This document shows, piece by piece, positions 35,747 through 44,664 of a DNA stretch of 64,000 nt. The DNA is taken from positions 3,534,001-3,598,000 of the forward strand of contig NZ_CP178621.1 of NCBI RefSeq assembly GCF_047302465.1, written 5' to 3'. Source of the DNA: JACMRP01 sp047302465. GTDB taxonomy: Bacteria; Bdellovibrionota; Bdellovibrionia; Bdellovibrionales; Bdellovibrionaceae. The translations under genes and the position numbers were made by a program. Within the stretch, counting starts at the first letter, position 1. Every line of letters begins with the position of its first letter. The notes under the pieces are model-generated. The model was not told the origin of the DNA. It saw only the letters and a program-made list of their open reading frames with translations, and made no database searches.

Positions 35747-37071
35747 TGAATTCGCGTGAGATTTTAAATTTTGTTGCCCAAGGACTCTTCAAAGACCTTC
35801 ATAACGACGAAGCTTTGACCGTTTATTTCCGTGGTGAAGACACGGACTTCATTCGCTGGAATCAGAGCAAAGTTCGTCAGAACACCTCTGTAAATCAAAA
35901 AGAGCTCAGCTTTGAGCTGCAAAAAGCCGGTCGTAAGCTTAAGAAATCCTTCAGCGCCCAAGGCTCTGCAGAATGGGATTTGATCGAAGCCCAAAGGCTT
36001 TTGAAAGAAGCCCGCGAAGAAGCTGTAGCTCTGCCACAAGATCCCTATTTGGTGCCATTTGCAAACAACGGTACCAGCGAGTCCATTTTCCGCGGCGAAC
36101 TTCTGACTGGGGAAAAATTGATTCAAGCTATCGCCAAGCCTATGGCAGCCCATGATATGGCAGGGCTGTACGCGGGTGGCACGATTGAAACAGGCAACTG
36201 CAACTCTTTGGGACAAAGCCATTGGTTTACTAATGAAAGCTTCTTCATGGACTACTCGCTTTACAATGGCGAGCGCGCATCAAAAGCGTGTTATGCGGGC
36301 TCTCGTTGGCATCAAAGCGAATTTGAAACCAATATTGCCCAGGCTGCCGAGCAACTAGCGGCAATGGACAAGCCTCGTATGAAACTCTCGCCTGGCAACT
36401 ACCGCGTGTATTTGGCTCCTGGCGCTGTTGCTGAACTTGCCAGTATGTTTAGTTGGGGTGCCCTCAGCTATCGTGCGTACCGAGACGGCGGAAGCGCGCT
36501 TAAAAAGCTCCACGACAAAGAACGTAAGTTTTCTTCGCAGTTTTCACTGTCAGAGAACTTTCACTTGGGGCTTACTCCCCGCTTTAATGACATGGGCGAA
36601 CTTGCGCCCGAAATTCTGCCTTTGATTAAAGACGGAGAACTTCAGCAATTCTTGGTCAGCTCTCGAAGTGCCAAAGAGTATGGGGTCCCAGGGAATCACG
36701 CCTCAGCGGGTGAATACCCTCGAGCTATGGAAATTGCTCCAGGAAGTCTAGCTCGAAAAGATATTTTAACGAAACTAGACACGGGACTTTACCTGTCGAA
36801 TTTGCACTATCTCAACTGGAGTGACCAACCAAACGCACGCATCACTGGGATGACCCGTTATGCATGCCTATGGGTGGAAAACGGAAAAATCGTAGCTCCG
36901 ATCGAAGATATGCGCTTTGACGTCAGTCTTTACGACATTTTGGACGAAGGTCTTCTGGAAGTGACGGATTTCCGCGAAGTAGATCCAAGCGTGGACACAT
37001 ATCATCAACGGTCTTTAGGAGGGAAAAACCTACCTGGATTATTGATTAAAAACTTTAGTTTCACGCTTTAG
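35746..37071 (+). CDS. tldE: TldE/PmbA-like partner of TldD
   Basis: 441 residues from ATG 35746, which overlaps the tldD stop (TAATG) and has GGAGG 7 bases upstream. It shares the PmbA/TldD fold but has no HExxxH, which identifies TldE. The C-terminal GKNLPGLLIKNFSFTL is typical. TldD-TldE form a heterodimeric protease in other bacteria. The gene order tldD-tldE with overlap supports a joint complex. No substrate gene is visible. Confidence 0.9.
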   Translation: MNSREILNFVAQGLFKDLHNDEALTVYFRGEDTDFIRWNQSKVRQNTSVNQKELSFELQKAGRKLKKSFSAQGSAEWDLIEAQRLLKEAREEAVALPQDPYLVPFANNGTSESIFRGELLTGEKLIQAIAKPMAAHDMAGLYAGGTIETGNCNSLGQSHWFTNESFFMDYSLYNGERASKACYAGSRWHQSEFETNIAQAAEQLAAMDKPRMKLSPGNYRVYLAPGAVAELASMFSWGALSYRAYRDGGSALKKLHDKERKFSSQFSLSENFHLGLTPRFNDMGELAPEILPLIKDGELQQFLVSSRSAKEYGVPGNHASAGEYPRAMEIAPGSLARKDILTKLDTGLYLSNLHYLNWSDQPNARITGMTRYACLWVENGKIVAPIEDMRFDVSLYDILDEGLLEVTDFREVDPSVDTYHQRSLGGKNLPGLLIKNFSFTL

Positions 37072-37198
37072 TGCTCGAGCCGGATTTTGACTCTTTCGTA
37101 AAAATATTGCAGGGGGCTTTTCATTTCCCCCTTGCAGGAGTATAAACAAAAGAGCTTCTCGGCAATTTTGTCGGCTGATTTTTCTAAGGAGATAGACA

Positions 37199-37543
37199 AT
37201 GGAAAACAAAATCCAACAACTCGTTAACGAACTTTCTAAAAACGAACGCGTTCAAGCTGTTATGCATGACATGCACATCCTTCAAGGTAAGTTGAATGCG
37301 GAAATGAATAAAACTCTTTCTAAATTCAAAAAATCTGCTGGCGACATCGAAAAGAACATCTTGAACTACAGAAAACAGTTGGTTGCTCAAAAGAACAAAC
37401 TTGAAAAAGAATTGCGTGCAAAAGCGAAGTCTTTGAAAGTAAAGCCAGCTAAGAAAACAGCTAAGTCTGCAAAAGCAGCTCCTAAAAAAGCGACTGCAAA
37501 GAAGACAACTGCTGCTCGTAAAACAACTAAGAAAAAAGCTTAG
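37199..37543 (+). CDS. histone H1-like Lys/Ala-rich DNA-binding protein
   Basis: 114 residues. The N-terminal 78 residues form an amphipathic helical, probably coiled, region (KLNAEMNKTLSKFKKSAGDI). The C-terminal 36 residues are of the histone H1/HC1 type, KPAKKTAKSAKAAPKKATAK and onwards. AAGGAG is 9 bases upstream. A strong terminator follows. It is likely a nucleoid protein, of interest in a bacterium with a condensed attack-phase nucleoid, though that link is inference. Confidence 0.8.
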   Translation: MENKIQQLVNELSKNERVQAVMHDMHILQGKLNAEMNKTLSKFKKSAGDIEKNILNYRKQLVAQKNKLEKELRAKAKSLKVKPAKKTAKSAKAAPKKATAKKTTAARKTTKKKA

Positions 37544-37861
37544 TTCTTTCTCTGAAATACTACCGAAAGAGGCCGATGAAAATCGGCCTCTTTTTTTTGC
37601 CATAATCATCTTTTTGTTTTTCTGACCTAAGTCAGAGCTCCAAGAGAACAAGTCTCTTTCGAACATTCACACGCGCGCGTATTAGTTTTATTTACTGAAC
37701 TCTCGAGCAGATTCTCAAAGAGAACTCAAATACTGATTGTAGTCACATTACTTTCGACTCGATAATGCCTACATACTTAAAACAAAAATATTAAGAACAT
37801 TGACGTTCGAGACAGTCATGGCGGCGCAGCTTTGACTTTAAAAAATTAGGGAGGATGTAAT
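37544..37861. other. gene-free region after the H1-like gene
   Basis: 318 bases. It holds the terminator at 37569-37598, then an AT-rich stretch likely to contain the promoter for the lipoprotein gene, whose GGGAGGATG Shine-Dalgarno region lies just before 37862. I see no gene in it. Confidence 0.5.
37569..37598 (+). terminator. intrinsic terminator after the H1-like gene
   Basis: GAGGCCGAT and ATCGGCCTC form a perfect stem with a GAAA loop, followed by eight Ts. Confidence 0.93.
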
Positions 37862-39811
37862 ATGAATTTTTGGACAAAACTCACGTTGGGTTTGTCGGCA
37901 GCCGGTGCTCTTGGTGCAGTCACCGCATGTGGTGGTTTCAGCAATGGCCCAAGCACAGTCGAATCACTCACCATTTCTGGTACCTTGGGCGCTTCATCGT
38001 CTGTTATGGGCGTAAAGCCTTTCAGCAACAGCGCAATGGCAGTTTCTTTGACCGATCTTGAGGTCTACGCCGTTGCTTTCACTTCTCCACCTTCTGTTGC
38101 AGAGGCTGAAGTTGGCGCGGATGGTTCTTTTACAATCAGTATTCCTGGCGCAAAAGGTGCCGCAGTAACTGCGATTTTCCGTGATAAAAACGATGAAAGC
38201 CAAGTCGGTACGATCGTTTTCGAAGATACTAGTTCTAAAGATATGAATGGTAATAACTCTCAGTCTTCTTCTGTTGTTCTTGGTGACAGTGTTGCCCTCG
38301 GTAACATCACTTTGGGTACAGATGGCAAAGTGGTTATTCCAGTGTCGCAAATTGCGGATAAAATTGACTCTTCAACGACTGTTTCTTCTAGTACTGCCTT
38401 CGATCCTACAGGTACTTGGTATATGAAGGCGTTCTCAGGAACTCTTCCTTCTGGCTATCAAACTGTGACTTCAACGTGCAACGACGGCCCTTGTATCGGC
38501 TTCCCGATCACCTTGGTTCGTATGGCTGGTAAGAAGTTTTCTCCAACCACAAACTGCGATATGTCTGTAGATCCAGTTGTTTGTGCGACGACGGATGGAA
38601 CTATCGGAACTGAAGATCGTTATGCTCTTTCTATTTGGGGCGAAAACTTCGCAAATGGTATGGGTGCTTGCGGTTCTAAAACTGGTTTCACGGCTGCTGA
38701 AGCGCGTGCGGCTGGCCGCATCCACATTGCTACTTTGCCTACAGTAGCTGGTAATACGATCTCTTTCGGTGATTATAGCTACCAAACGCCAACAGGTTTT
38801 GGTGGTGATGCTTCTCCATTCGATAAACCTTGGATGAAAACGGGCGCTCTTTCGACTCGTCCAGTACAAGATTGCAGACCTACAGCAATCACTCACAATA
38901 GCGTGACTTACAATGGCTGGGCTTGCAAAGCTGAGATCATGACCGGCATGTGGCCAGGCACTGGAAGCGGCAACTACGGCTGGCAAGTAGGCGTCGAGGG
39001 TGGCGGTTGCTTCAATACTGCGACTGCAAAACCTGTGAACGTTACAAACTGGTCTACGATTGGTATCGGCAGCTGTACTCAATCCACAGCTTCTTCTACA
39101 TACGGAAACGGTTTCTATACTCACACTTGTACTTACACGAACGTGGACCATGACAATAGCGGCACGACAGCCGCAATTAGCTTGAGCTGTACACACACTG
39201 GTGGTCAGTTCACAGACAGCACTGGTCCAACAACAACGCCGTTAACTACAAATTCGGGTGAGTATTTGGGTCAGCCTACAACGATCGTTGCCTCTGGTCA
39301 GCCTTGCGAAAGCATTGGTGATGCAACAACCGCTGACAAATTGGCAGCTTACCGTTGTTATGCAGAAGCTTACTGGAGCACAAACAACGCGACTTCTACG
39401 TGCCAACGTGAATATCGCTTCAACTGGGCAGCTACGACACCGGAAGAGTTCGCTCAAGATTCTGAGCGTGGTAAACCTAAAAACGCGTTCATCACAAACA
39501 TCTTGAACTACACTCCAGATGGTACGATGGCGACTTTGGAAGACGAAGAAACTGAAAGTTTCACCATCAATACTGGTGCGAACAGCAGTACATTCTGTGA
39601 AACGTCTCGCAGAACTGTGATCTCTTTCAAAAAGGTGTCTGACACTCGCATGTTGGTCGATCTTAAACAAACCGGCCAGATGAACAGCACAAGCGCAGCC
39701 TGCCAAGGTGCTGCGAAAGATGCTCTTGCTGGCAAGCAAGTGGGCGGTGGCGATCTTCAGCACATCCTTACTCCACAAAAAATGATCTTCTACGCAGACA
39801 CTACTCTGTAA
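37862..39811 (+). CDS. large lipoprotein, unknown function
   Basis: 649 residues. Lipoprotein signal with lipobox VTAC (Cys23) and a Gly-rich start to the mature protein. About 20 Cys occur in the mature part, most in the region 195-560, which suggests many disulfides. Short Ser/Thr repeats around SSSTAFDPTGTWYMKAF hint at a beta-sandwich-like domain. No catalytic motif found. A strong Shine-Dalgarno sequence (GGGAGG) precedes the ATG and a terminator follows the stop, so it is a single-gene unit. It is likely surface-exposed or periplasmic. Confidence 0.72.
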   Translation: MNFWTKLTLGLSAAGALGAVTACGGFSNGPSTVESLTISGTLGASSSVMGVKPFSNSAMAVSLTDLEVYAVAFTSPPSVAEAEVGADGSFTISIPGAKGAAVTAIFRDKNDESQVGTIVFEDTSSKDMNGNNSQSSSVVLGDSVALGNITLGTDGKVVIPVSQIADKIDSSTTVSSSTAFDPTGTWYMKAFSGTLPSGYQTVTSTCNDGPCIGFPITLVRMAGKKFSPTTNCDMSVDPVVCATTDGTIGTEDRYALSIWGENFANGMGACGSKTGFTAAEARAAGRIHIATLPTVAGNTISFGDYSYQTPTGFGGDASPFDKPWMKTGALSTRPVQDCRPTAITHNSVTYNGWACKAEIMTGMWPGTGSGNYGWQVGVEGGGCFNTATAKPVNVTNWSTIGIGSCTQSTASSTYGNGFYTHTCTYTNVDHDNSGTTAAISLSCTHTGGQFTDSTGPTTTPLTTNSGEYLGQPTTIVASGQPCESIGDATTADKLAAYRCYAEAYWSTNNATSTCQREYRFNWAATTPEEFAQDSERGKPKNAFITNILNYTPDGTMATLEDEETESFTINTGANSSTFCETSRRTVISFKKVSDTRMLVDLKQTGQMNSTSAACQGAAKDALAGKQVGGGDLQHILTPQKMIFYADTTL

Positions 39812-39835
39812 GAAGCAGCAAGAACATTGCTTGCG

Positions 39836-39863
39836 AAAAAGCCCGGCTTGACCGGGCTTTTTT
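39836..39863 (+). terminator. intrinsic terminator after the lipoprotein gene
   Basis: AAAAAGCCCGG and CCGGGCTTTTTT pair around CTTGA, with Ts following. Confidence 0.92.
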
Positions 39864-39897
39864 CTTTTCAGACAATCTTTAAAGAGGAAAATAAATC

Positions 39898-40293
39898 ATG
39901 AAACTTTTTTTGTTCGTCGGCTTTTTCGTTTTTGGATTGAGTTTGCAAGGCTCTACCGCGTTTGCTGCAAAAATAAACTGCGATCGTTTTTCACAAGATG
40001 CTAAACGCTATAATTCAGAAGTTTCTCAAAAACAAAAGCAACTCACTGGCCTGGAAGAGCAATTACAATCGGGCACAAAAGCTATCAACGACTATAATAA
40101 AAACTGCCGAGCGGCCTCTGCACCTAACTGCAATCCGGTTATGTACAACATGATCAGCGGCCAAATGACCAACGTGGCAGGGCAAAAACAAAAAATCCAA
40201 GGCGAGATCCTGACCGCCAAAGAGAGGCAAGGCGAAGCTCTGCAGAACCTCAAATCCTGCAAAGCCGTGAAGCTTCAGAAAACGGTACTTTAA
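39898..40293 (+). CDS. secreted coiled-coil protein, unknown
   Basis: 131 residues with a signal peptide (to AFAA, about residue 24). The mature part is Gln/Lys-rich and helical (VSQKQKQLTGLEEQLQSG, then AGQKQKIQGEILTAKERQGE), consistent with a short helical hairpin; four Cys (about 28, 69, 77, 122) may hold it together. AAAGAGGA lies 11 bases upstream. No family recognised. It is followed by the structured leader of gcvP. Confidence 0.68.
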   Translation: MKLFLFVGFFVFGLSLQGSTAFAAKINCDRFSQDAKRYNSEVSQKQKQLTGLEEQLQSGTKAINDYNKNCRAASAPNCNPVMYNMISGQMTNVAGQKQKIQGEILTAKERQGEALQNLKSCKAVKLQKTVL

Positions 40294-40369
40294 AAGCCAT
40301 TTTAAGGCCTTACCAGCTCTGGCCGAGGCCTAAATAACGCGCCATTTCGGGGTGATCCTCTACCAAGTG

Positions 40370-40404
40370 CCCGAAAATCGGCCATGACGGCCTGCGCTCT
40401 CGGG
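40370..40404 (+). promoter_or_regulatory. hairpin in the gcvP leader
   Basis: CCCGA (40370-40374) pairs with TCGGG (40400-40404); inside, GGCC (40380-40383) pairs with GGCC (40389-40392) around an ATGAC loop. It lies 64-98 bases before gcvP. It lacks a T run, and I do not find the glycine-riboswitch core in it. Confidence 0.4.
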
Positions 40405-40467
40405 CTAGGACTTTATCCCCTCTTTGGACTGTGATAGTTTGTCACTCAAATTTCCAAGGACCGTGGC

Positions 40468-43362
40468 ATGAAATCAAACACCTTCTCGTTGAACTACTCC
40501 AATAACTCTACTCAAAAAGAATTCATGGGTCGTCACATTGGCCCCCGTGATGAAGATATTCAGGCGATGCTTAAAGAGCTCGGCTTTTCATCTTTGGATG
40601 AAATGGCAGCTCAAGTCGTTCCCCAAAAAATCCGCACGACAAAAAATTATTCTGTCGTTGGTGACGGCATCTCTGAGTACGAGCTTTTAGCAAATCTCAA
40701 AAAGACCGTTTCTAAAAACAAAGTCTTCCGCTCTCTTTTGGGCATGGGCTTCTACGACACCATCACGCCAACTGTGATTCAAAGAAACGTTCTTGAAAAT
40801 CCAGTGTGGTACACAGCCTACACTCCTTACCAAGCAGAGATCGCACAAGGTCGCTTGGAAGCACTTTTGAACTTCCAAACAATGGTCATTGACCTGACAG
40901 GTATGGAAATTTCTAACAGCTCGCTCTTAGATGAAGGATCGGCGGCTGCAGAAGCAATGGCGATGGCTCATGCTTCTCATAAACATGACAACGTGAATAG
41001 CTTTGTCGTGTCTCCGAAAATGCATCCTCACGTGATCGAGGTTTTGAAAACACGTGCGGAGCCTCTGGGCTTGAACATGATCGTTCAAGATCCAAAATCT
41101 TTTGATTTTAAAACTCCGGTCTTCGCTGCTTTCATTCAGTACCCTGACACAGAAGGTGTGATCGAAGATTACAAAGAAATGACGGACAAGTACCACAATG
41201 CGCATGCAATGGTTGTTGCGTCTGTGGATCTTTTGTCTTTGACGCTTTTGACTCCTCCAGGAGAATGGGGCGCTGATATCTGCGTTGGAAACTCGCAACG
41301 TTTTGGCGTGCCACTCGGTTTCGGTGGTCCTCATGCTGCGTTCTTGGCGACGAAAGACGTTTATAAGCGCATTATGCCAGGTCGTATTGTGGGTGTTTCT
41401 GTGGATAGCCACGGGAAGTCCGCTCTGCGCTTGGCTTTGCAGACTCGCGAACAACACATCCGTCGCGAAAAGGCGACTTCTAACATCTGTACAGCTCAAG
41501 TGCTTTTGGCAAACATGGCCAGCATGTACGCTGTTTACCACGGTCCAGAGGGTTTGAAGAAAATCGCTCAACGTGTAAACCGTATGGCTGCGATCACTGC
41601 GGAAGGTTTGAAAAAACTTGGTTTCACGACTCCAAGCACGACTTACTTCGACACTCTTACAGTCTCTACGCCAAAAGCAGCGGACATCGCGAAAGCGGCC
41701 GAAGCTTTGAATATGAATTTCCGTGTTCTTGGCAATAACACTCTTGGTATGTCTTTGGATGAAACTTGCAGCTTGCAAACTGTTGATGACATCTTCCAAG
41801 CGTTTAACTTGGGCGCTAAAGCTAGCTTCACAGCAGCGGACATCGATGCAAGCTTGAACTACAACTGGCCAACCCAGTTCGTTCGTAGCAGCAAGTATCT
41901 GACTCACCCGGTGTTTAACACTCACCGTTCTGAGCCCGAGATCACTCGTTACATCCACATGCTTCAGAATAAAGACATCACATTGACTCACTCGATGATC
42001 CCACTCGGATCTTGCACGATGAAGTTGAATGCGACGACAGAACTTGTTCCTGTATCATGGCCTGAGATCAATAAAATGCATCCGTTTGCACCGACGTCTC
42101 AGATCCAAGGCTACATCGAAATGATCCATGACCTTGAAAATAAACTTTGCGATATCACGGGTTTTGCGGGCGTCAGCCTTCAGCCGAACTCGGGCGCTTC
42201 TGGCGAGTACGCGGGTCTTCTTGTAATCCGTAAATACTTCATCGACAAAGGCGAAGCTCACAGAAACGTGTGCTTGATTCCAAGCTCTGCGCACGGAACA
42301 AATCCAGCTTCTGCTGTGATGGCAGGTATGAAGGTTGTAGTTGTAAACTGCGATAACCAAGGAAACGTTGACGTTGCAGACTTGAAAGCAAAAGCGGTTG
42401 AACACAAAAAAGATTTGGCTGCATTGATGATTACTTACCCTTCAACTCATGGTGTGTTTGAAGAAAGCATCAAAGAGATCTGCCAAACTATTCATGATAA
42501 CGGCGGCCAAGTTTACATGGACGGCGCGAATATGAATGCACTTGTGGGGCTTTGCCGTCCTGCGGAGTTTGGTGCGGACGTATCCCACATGAATCTGCAT
42601 AAGACTTTCGCGATCCCGCACGGTGGTGGCGGCCCAGGTGTTGGTCCTATCGGTGTTCGTGAACATTTGAAAAAATATTTGCCGACTCATGGTTTGCAAC
42701 CAGAAGCCGGTCCTAAAACAGGCATCAGCGCAACCACTTCTGCTCCTTGGGGCAGTGCTAGTATTTTGCCGATCTCTTGGTCTTACATCACGATGATGGG
42801 CGCTGAGGGCTTGAAGAAAGCAACTTTGGTTGCGATCTTGAATGCGAACTACATCGCGAAGAAACTGGCTCCTCACTACCCTGTTGTCTATAAAGGCAAA
42901 GAGGGTTTGGTAGCGCATGAGTGTATTTTAGATATGCGCGAGATCAAAAAAACCAGCGGTGTTGATGTTGCTGACGTTGCAAAACGTTTGATCGATTATG
43001 GCTTCCACGCTCCGACCATGTCTTGGCCGGTGATTGGCACGTTGATGGTCGAGCCAACTGAGAGTGAGCCAAAAGCAGAACTGGATCGTTTCATCGATGC
43101 GATGATCAGCATCCGTAACGAAATCCGCAATGTCGAGAGCAAGAAATGGGATATCAAAGACAACCCACTTGTGAACTCTCCGCACACTGCAGAGACCTTG
43201 CTGAAGTCAGAGTGGGCTCACGCTTACTCGCGCGAACAAGCGGCGTATCCAGCTGAATGGCTTCGTAGCAATAAATTCTGGCCAGTCGTAGGACGTATCG
43301 ACAACGTTTACGGCGACAGAAACTTAGTTTGTTCTTGCCCGAGTGTAGATACTTACAAGTAA
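40468..43362 (+). CDS. gcvP: glycine dehydrogenase (decarboxylating), P-protein
   Basis: 964 residues, full-length homodimeric type with both halves fused. The P-protein of the glycine cleavage system decarboxylates glycine with pyridoxal phosphate. The PLP lysine is in MNLHKTF (about residue 712), followed by HGGGGPGVGPIGV. N-terminal RHIGPRDEDIQAML is the usual opening. AAGGA precedes the ATG. The H and T proteins are 6.7 kb downstream, so expression must be coordinated in trans. A terminator follows the stop. Confidence 0.97.
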   Translation: MKSNTFSLNYSNNSTQKEFMGRHIGPRDEDIQAMLKELGFSSLDEMAAQVVPQKIRTTKNYSVVGDGISEYELLANLKKTVSKNKVFRSLLGMGFYDTITPTVIQRNVLENPVWYTAYTPYQAEIAQGRLEALLNFQTMVIDLTGMEISNSSLLDEGSAAAEAMAMAHASHKHDNVNSFVVSPKMHPHVIEVLKTRAEPLGLNMIVQDPKSFDFKTPVFAAFIQYPDTEGVIEDYKEMTDKYHNAHAMVVASVDLLSLTLLTPPGEWGADICVGNSQRFGVPLGFGGPHAAFLATKDVYKRIMPGRIVGVSVDSHGKSALRLALQTREQHIRREKATSNICTAQVLLANMASMYAVYHGPEGLKKIAQRVNRMAAITAEGLKKLGFTTPSTTYFDTLTVSTPKAADIAKAAEALNMNFRVLGNNTLGMSLDETCSLQTVDDIFQAFNLGAKASFTAADIDASLNYNWPTQFVRSSKYLTHPVFNTHRSEPEITRYIHMLQNKDITLTHSMIPLGSCTMKLNATTELVPVSWPEINKMHPFAPTSQIQGYIEMIHDLENKLCDITGFAGVSLQPNSGASGEYAGLLVIRKYFIDKGEAHRNVCLIPSSAHGTNPASAVMAGMKVVVVNCDNQGNVDVADLKAKAVEHKKDLAALMITYPSTHGVFEESIKEICQTIHDNGGQVYMDGANMNALVGLCRPAEFGADVSHMNLHKTFAIPHGGGGPGVGPIGVREHLKKYLPTHGLQPEAGPKTGISATTSAPWGSASILPISWSYITMMGAEGLKKATLVAILNANYIAKKLAPHYPVVYKGKEGLVAHECILDMREIKKTSGVDVADVAKRLIDYGFHAPTMSWPVIGTLMVEPTESEPKAELDRFIDAMISIRNEIRNVESKKWDIKDNPLVNSPHTAETLLKSEWAHAYSREQAAYPAEWLRSNKFWPVVGRIDNVYGDRNLVCSCPSVDTYK

Positions 43363-43369
43363 CTCATTT

Positions 43370-43396
43370 AAAGGCCGGCCAAAAAGCCGGTCTTTT
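43370..43396 (+). terminator. intrinsic terminator after gcvP
   Basis: AAAGGCCGGC and GCCGGTCTTT pair around a CAAAAA loop, with Ts following. Confidence 0.85.
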
Positions 43397-43511
43397 GCTT
43401 TAAGGCAAAGACTTTGGAGTAATCCTTCTCGATATCGAGATGTTCTCTGGATTGTCTATGGTTCACACAGATCTCTATCATCTAAACGTGAATCAATACT
43501 AAGGAGACTTC

Positions 43512-43781
43512 ATGAAAACTTTATTGCTTATATTACTTAGCACATTGAGTTTGGCTGCCTTTGCCGCCCCGACATCAACGACATATACGCCCGAACAAAG
43601 AAAACAAATGGCAAATATGCACCTAAAGGCCGCAGAGTGTTTGAACTCTACAAAGACCGTTCAAGAGTGCCACCAAGAAATGATGAAAAACTGTCCTATG
43701 ATGAAAGATGGAAGTTGCCCCATGATGGGAATGGGTATGGGAGCTCCTCAGGAACCCGTCAAATCAAAGACTACAAAATAA
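43512..43781 (+). CDS. small secreted Met/Cys-rich protein (possible metal binding)
   Basis: 89 residues. A signal peptide ends near FAA (residue 20). The mature part carries four Cys (about 43, 53, 61, 69) and a Met cluster (QEMMKNCPMMKDGSCPMMGM). Such Met/Cys clusters resemble periplasmic copper-binding proteins, but this is only a resemblance. TAAGGAG is 6 bases before the ATG. It is followed by a bidirectional terminator shared with the convergent lipoprotease gene. Confidence 0.72.
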   Translation: MKTLLLILLSTLSLAAFAAPTSTTYTPEQRKQMANMHLKAAECLNSTKTVQECHQEMMKNCPMMKDGSCPMMGMGMGAPQEPVKSKTTK

Positions 43782-43820
43782 ATTGTCTAAGAGAATTTAA
43801 AATGGCAGATCAGCCCCCAA

Positions 43821-43847
43821 AAAAACCACGTGATGAACGTGGTTTTT
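43821..43847. terminator. bidirectional terminator between two convergent genes
   Basis: AAAAACCACG and CGTGGTTTTT form a perfect stem around TGATGAA, with A and T tails, so it can end transcripts from both sides. Confidence 0.85.
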
Positions 43848-44519
43848 TTATTCTTCGATCTTGACCCATCTGAAGCTTTTGAATTTTTCTAACTCATCGG
43901 CAGACATCGCTTTGATAGTCCCGACCAATTCAGAGACAAAATATTTTTCAAATTCTTTTACTTTGGTAATACGAAATGAAGCATCGCAATTTTCTTGGCA
44001 GCTAGCAGGGCTGCCGACATACATGATGGACACCGGGAAACCGGATTCATTAAAAACAGTCCCTCCGACAGAATCGACGGCCTGTACTTCGGCGATGTAT
44101 CCAGGCTTCAAAATCCTTTCATGACTGTGACCCCTGCTAAAATAGCAATGTCCAATTTCATGCAGAAGGACGGCAAAAACTTCCTGAAAACGCGGTTCTT
44201 GCTTTTCTCGTTCAAAAACCTTTCGATTAATAACGATGTACACACCGTGGTTGTTATCATCCCAAGAGCAATAGGCGCTGCGATTATTTTCATATTCGTC
44301 TTCCGTCGTGACCCAAACCGGAAGAGACGTAAAACTGTTTTGATAACCAACTTCCGCAGCGAGTGCAGAGATATGCTGAAGTGTCGCTGCAATTTTCTCT
44401 CGCTCCTCAGCGGTCGACTCGTCCTCTGGAATCCAGATTTTAAAACCATTGCATGACACTAAAAGACCACACAAAGAGACAGCCAAAATATTTCTACAGA
44501 CTAATTTGAAAAAAACCAT
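43848..44519 (-). CDS. zinc-metalloprotease-like lipoprotein
   Basis: 223 residues from ATG 44519; the TTG at 44528 is less likely. Lipobox LVSC (about residue 21-24). The motif HEIGHCYFSRGH near 120-131 is an HExxH with a third His of the extended HExxHxxGxxH type (metzincin-like). A downstream Met-turn-like SIMYVGS follows. Cys are paired near CQENC. The protein is most likely a small membrane-tethered or secreted protease; substrate unknown. Confidence 0.75.
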   Translation of the reverse strand: MVFFKLVCRNILAVSLCGLLVSCNGFKIWIPEDESTAEEREKIAATLQHISALAAEVGYQNSFTSLPVWVTTEDEYENNRSAYCSWDDNNHGVYIVINRKVFEREKQEPRFQEVFAVLLHEIGHCYFSRGHSHERILKPGYIAEVQAVDSVGGTVFNESGFPVSIMYVGSPASCQENCDASFRITKVKEFEKYFVSELVGTIKAMSADELEKFKSFRWVKIEE

Positions 44520-44614
44520 AACACCCAAAGATTTAAAGGCTGTTTATAGACGAGAATCCAATGAAAGGACCACAACTGCCATATTCGAAGAAATTTATAC
44601 AGGGGCCAAAAGAT

Positions 44615-44645
44615 AAGGGGCCTTTGAAGCCCCTTGTGTATTTTT
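44615..44645. terminator. hairpin after the glycine-rich protein gene
   Basis: AAGGGGC (44615-44621) and GCCCCTT (44629-44635) pair with a 7-base loop. It lies just downstream of the minus-strand gene ending at 44665 and would also stop plus-strand transcripts (TGTGTATTTTT). Confidence 0.65.
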
Positions 44646-44664
44646 ATACTTGTAAGAAATTCGT

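Noticed and set aside
38471..39196. 241-residue minus-strand frame opposite the 649-aa lipoprotein
   Set aside because: Antisense shadow without start signal; the plus-strand frame has a lipobox, a strong Shine-Dalgarno sequence and a terminator.
40927..41991. 354-residue minus-strand frame opposite gcvP
   Set aside because: It is antisense to a well-identified P-protein and has no recognisable domain; long antisense frames are common opposite genes of this codon use.
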